From Granulosicoccaceae bacterium (lineage in GTDB: Bacteria > Pseudomonadota > Gammaproteobacteria > Granulosicoccales > Granulosicoccaceae): a DNA stretch of 8,388 nucleotides. The stretch covers positions 1-8,388 of the forward strand of contig JALZUX010000308.1 in assembly GCA_023301405.1 (NCBI GenBank). Direction: 5' to 3'. The translations under genes and the position numbers were made by a program. The notes under the pieces are model-generated. The model was not told the DNA's origin, made no database searches, and saw only the letters and a list, made by a program, of their open reading frames with translations. This document shows, one piece after another, positions 7,883 to 8,388 of the stretch (position 1 is its first letter; every line of letters starts with the position of its first letter).

Positions 7883-8388
7883 GACTGCGAGCCGCCCTGC
7901 TCGATTCTTTTTCTCTTACGCATCCAGCGCCAACACTCAAACACAGGCCCCGACAAAGCGTACGCCACAAACCCTGCGAACAATACTTTCGGCGGATCAA
8001 GCGAGGTAAAGACAAACACCATCACCAACCCTAAAAGAAAGAAAAACGGCACGCGCTTGGTTGCACCAAGATCTTTAAAACTGTAGTACCGGAAATTACT
8101 CACCATCAGCAACGCACTACAGATAGTCACTACCAAAGTAAGGCTTGTTACCTGACTGCCTGTCACACCGGAATCATGAAACACCCAGACCGTGCAAACC
8201 ATTACCGCCGCTGCCGCCGGACTAGCTAGCCCCACGAAAAATCTTTTGTCTACCGAACCAATTTGCACGTTAAATCGGGCCAACCTAAGGGCCGCGCATG
8301 CAGCAAACAAAAACGCCACCACCCAGCCGACCTGGCCAAAACCCTGTCGTGCGATATTGTGTAGAGACCATTCATACATAATTAAAGA
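7879..8388 (-). CDS. pssA: CDP-diacylglycerol--serine O-phosphatidyltransferase, 3' part
   Basis: This membrane enzyme makes phosphatidylserine from CDP-diacylglycerol and serine, the step toward phosphatidylethanolamine. The gene is cut by the right edge: the frame is open through 8388, and the Met at 8379 is internal. The CDP-alcohol phosphatidyltransferase signature (DG-x2-AR-x8-G-x3-D-x3-D) would lie upstream, outside the window. What is visible matches the post-signature half of multi-pass PssA proteins: FLFAACAALRLARFNVQIGSVDKRFFVGLASPAAAA is diagnostic (about 27 to 62 of the visible part). About five hydrophobic segments follow one another, ending in a basic RKRKR tail before the stop. 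It overlaps the holD-like gene by four bases and is the most upstream visible gene of the minus-strand operon. Its promoter is not in the window. It is unlike the soluble phospholipase-D-type PssA of E. coli. Confidence 0.93.
   Translation of the reverse strand, partial: SLIMYEWSLHNIARQGFGQVGWVVAFLFAACAALRLARFNVQIGSVDKRFFVGLASPAAAAVMVCTVWVFHDSGVTGSQVTSLTLVVTICSALLMVSNFRYYSFKDLGATKRVPFFFLLGLVMVFVFTSLDPPKVLFAGFVAYALSGPVFECWRWMRKRKRIEQGGSQS

Noticed and set aside
8377..8379. The ATG at 8379 as the true pssA start
   Set aside because: The frame is open to the edge with matching PssA residues before it, and the catalytic signature must lie upstream; the gene is simply cut by the window.

Overview
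The window carries eight protein genes packed tightly and no mobile element, CRISPR array, tRNA or rRNA that I can see. All eight belong to well-known core families. Protein similarity (MutS, RecA, RF3, RimI and PncC all resemble their gammaproteobacterial counterparts), the recX-recA-pncC/mutS grouping, and the holD-rimI-prfC linkage (also known from Escherichia coli, there with yjjG between) point to a gammaproteobacterium of moderate GC content. The multi-pass PssA is the type found in Pseudomonas and Bacillus, not the soluble E. coli type. I cannot name the genus.

Layout. Left block, minus strand (9-2309): pncC, then recA under its own SOS-type promoter region, then recX, whose start overlaps the end of recA. 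From a 126-bp divergent region (2310-2435) mutS runs on the plus strand to 5012. It converges on a minus-strand block (5116-8388) transcribed in the order pssA (cut by the right edge), holD-like, rimI, prfC. A hairpin with a U-tract at 5057-5090 ends the prfC transcript.

How the genes work together. RecA, RecX and MutS are DNA recombination and repair proteins: RecA forms the recombination filament and triggers SOS, RecX restrains that filament, and MutS starts mismatch repair. A clear LexA box (1757-1776) puts recA, and probably recX by readthrough, under SOS control. PncC salvages nicotinamide mononucleotide. In the right block, the HolD-like protein is probably the psi subunit of the DNA polymerase III clamp loader, RimI acetylates ribosomal protein S18, RF3 recycles release factors, and PssA makes phosphatidylserine. 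These functions are mixed, so the block reads as a housekeeping operon held together by overlapping genes, not one pathway.

No stretch longer than 300 bases lacks a gene. I found no convincing new system. The points most worth a second look are the HolD-like protein that still shows family-4 uracil-DNA glycosylase features, the lysine-rich repeated RecA tail, and the recA-recX overlap.
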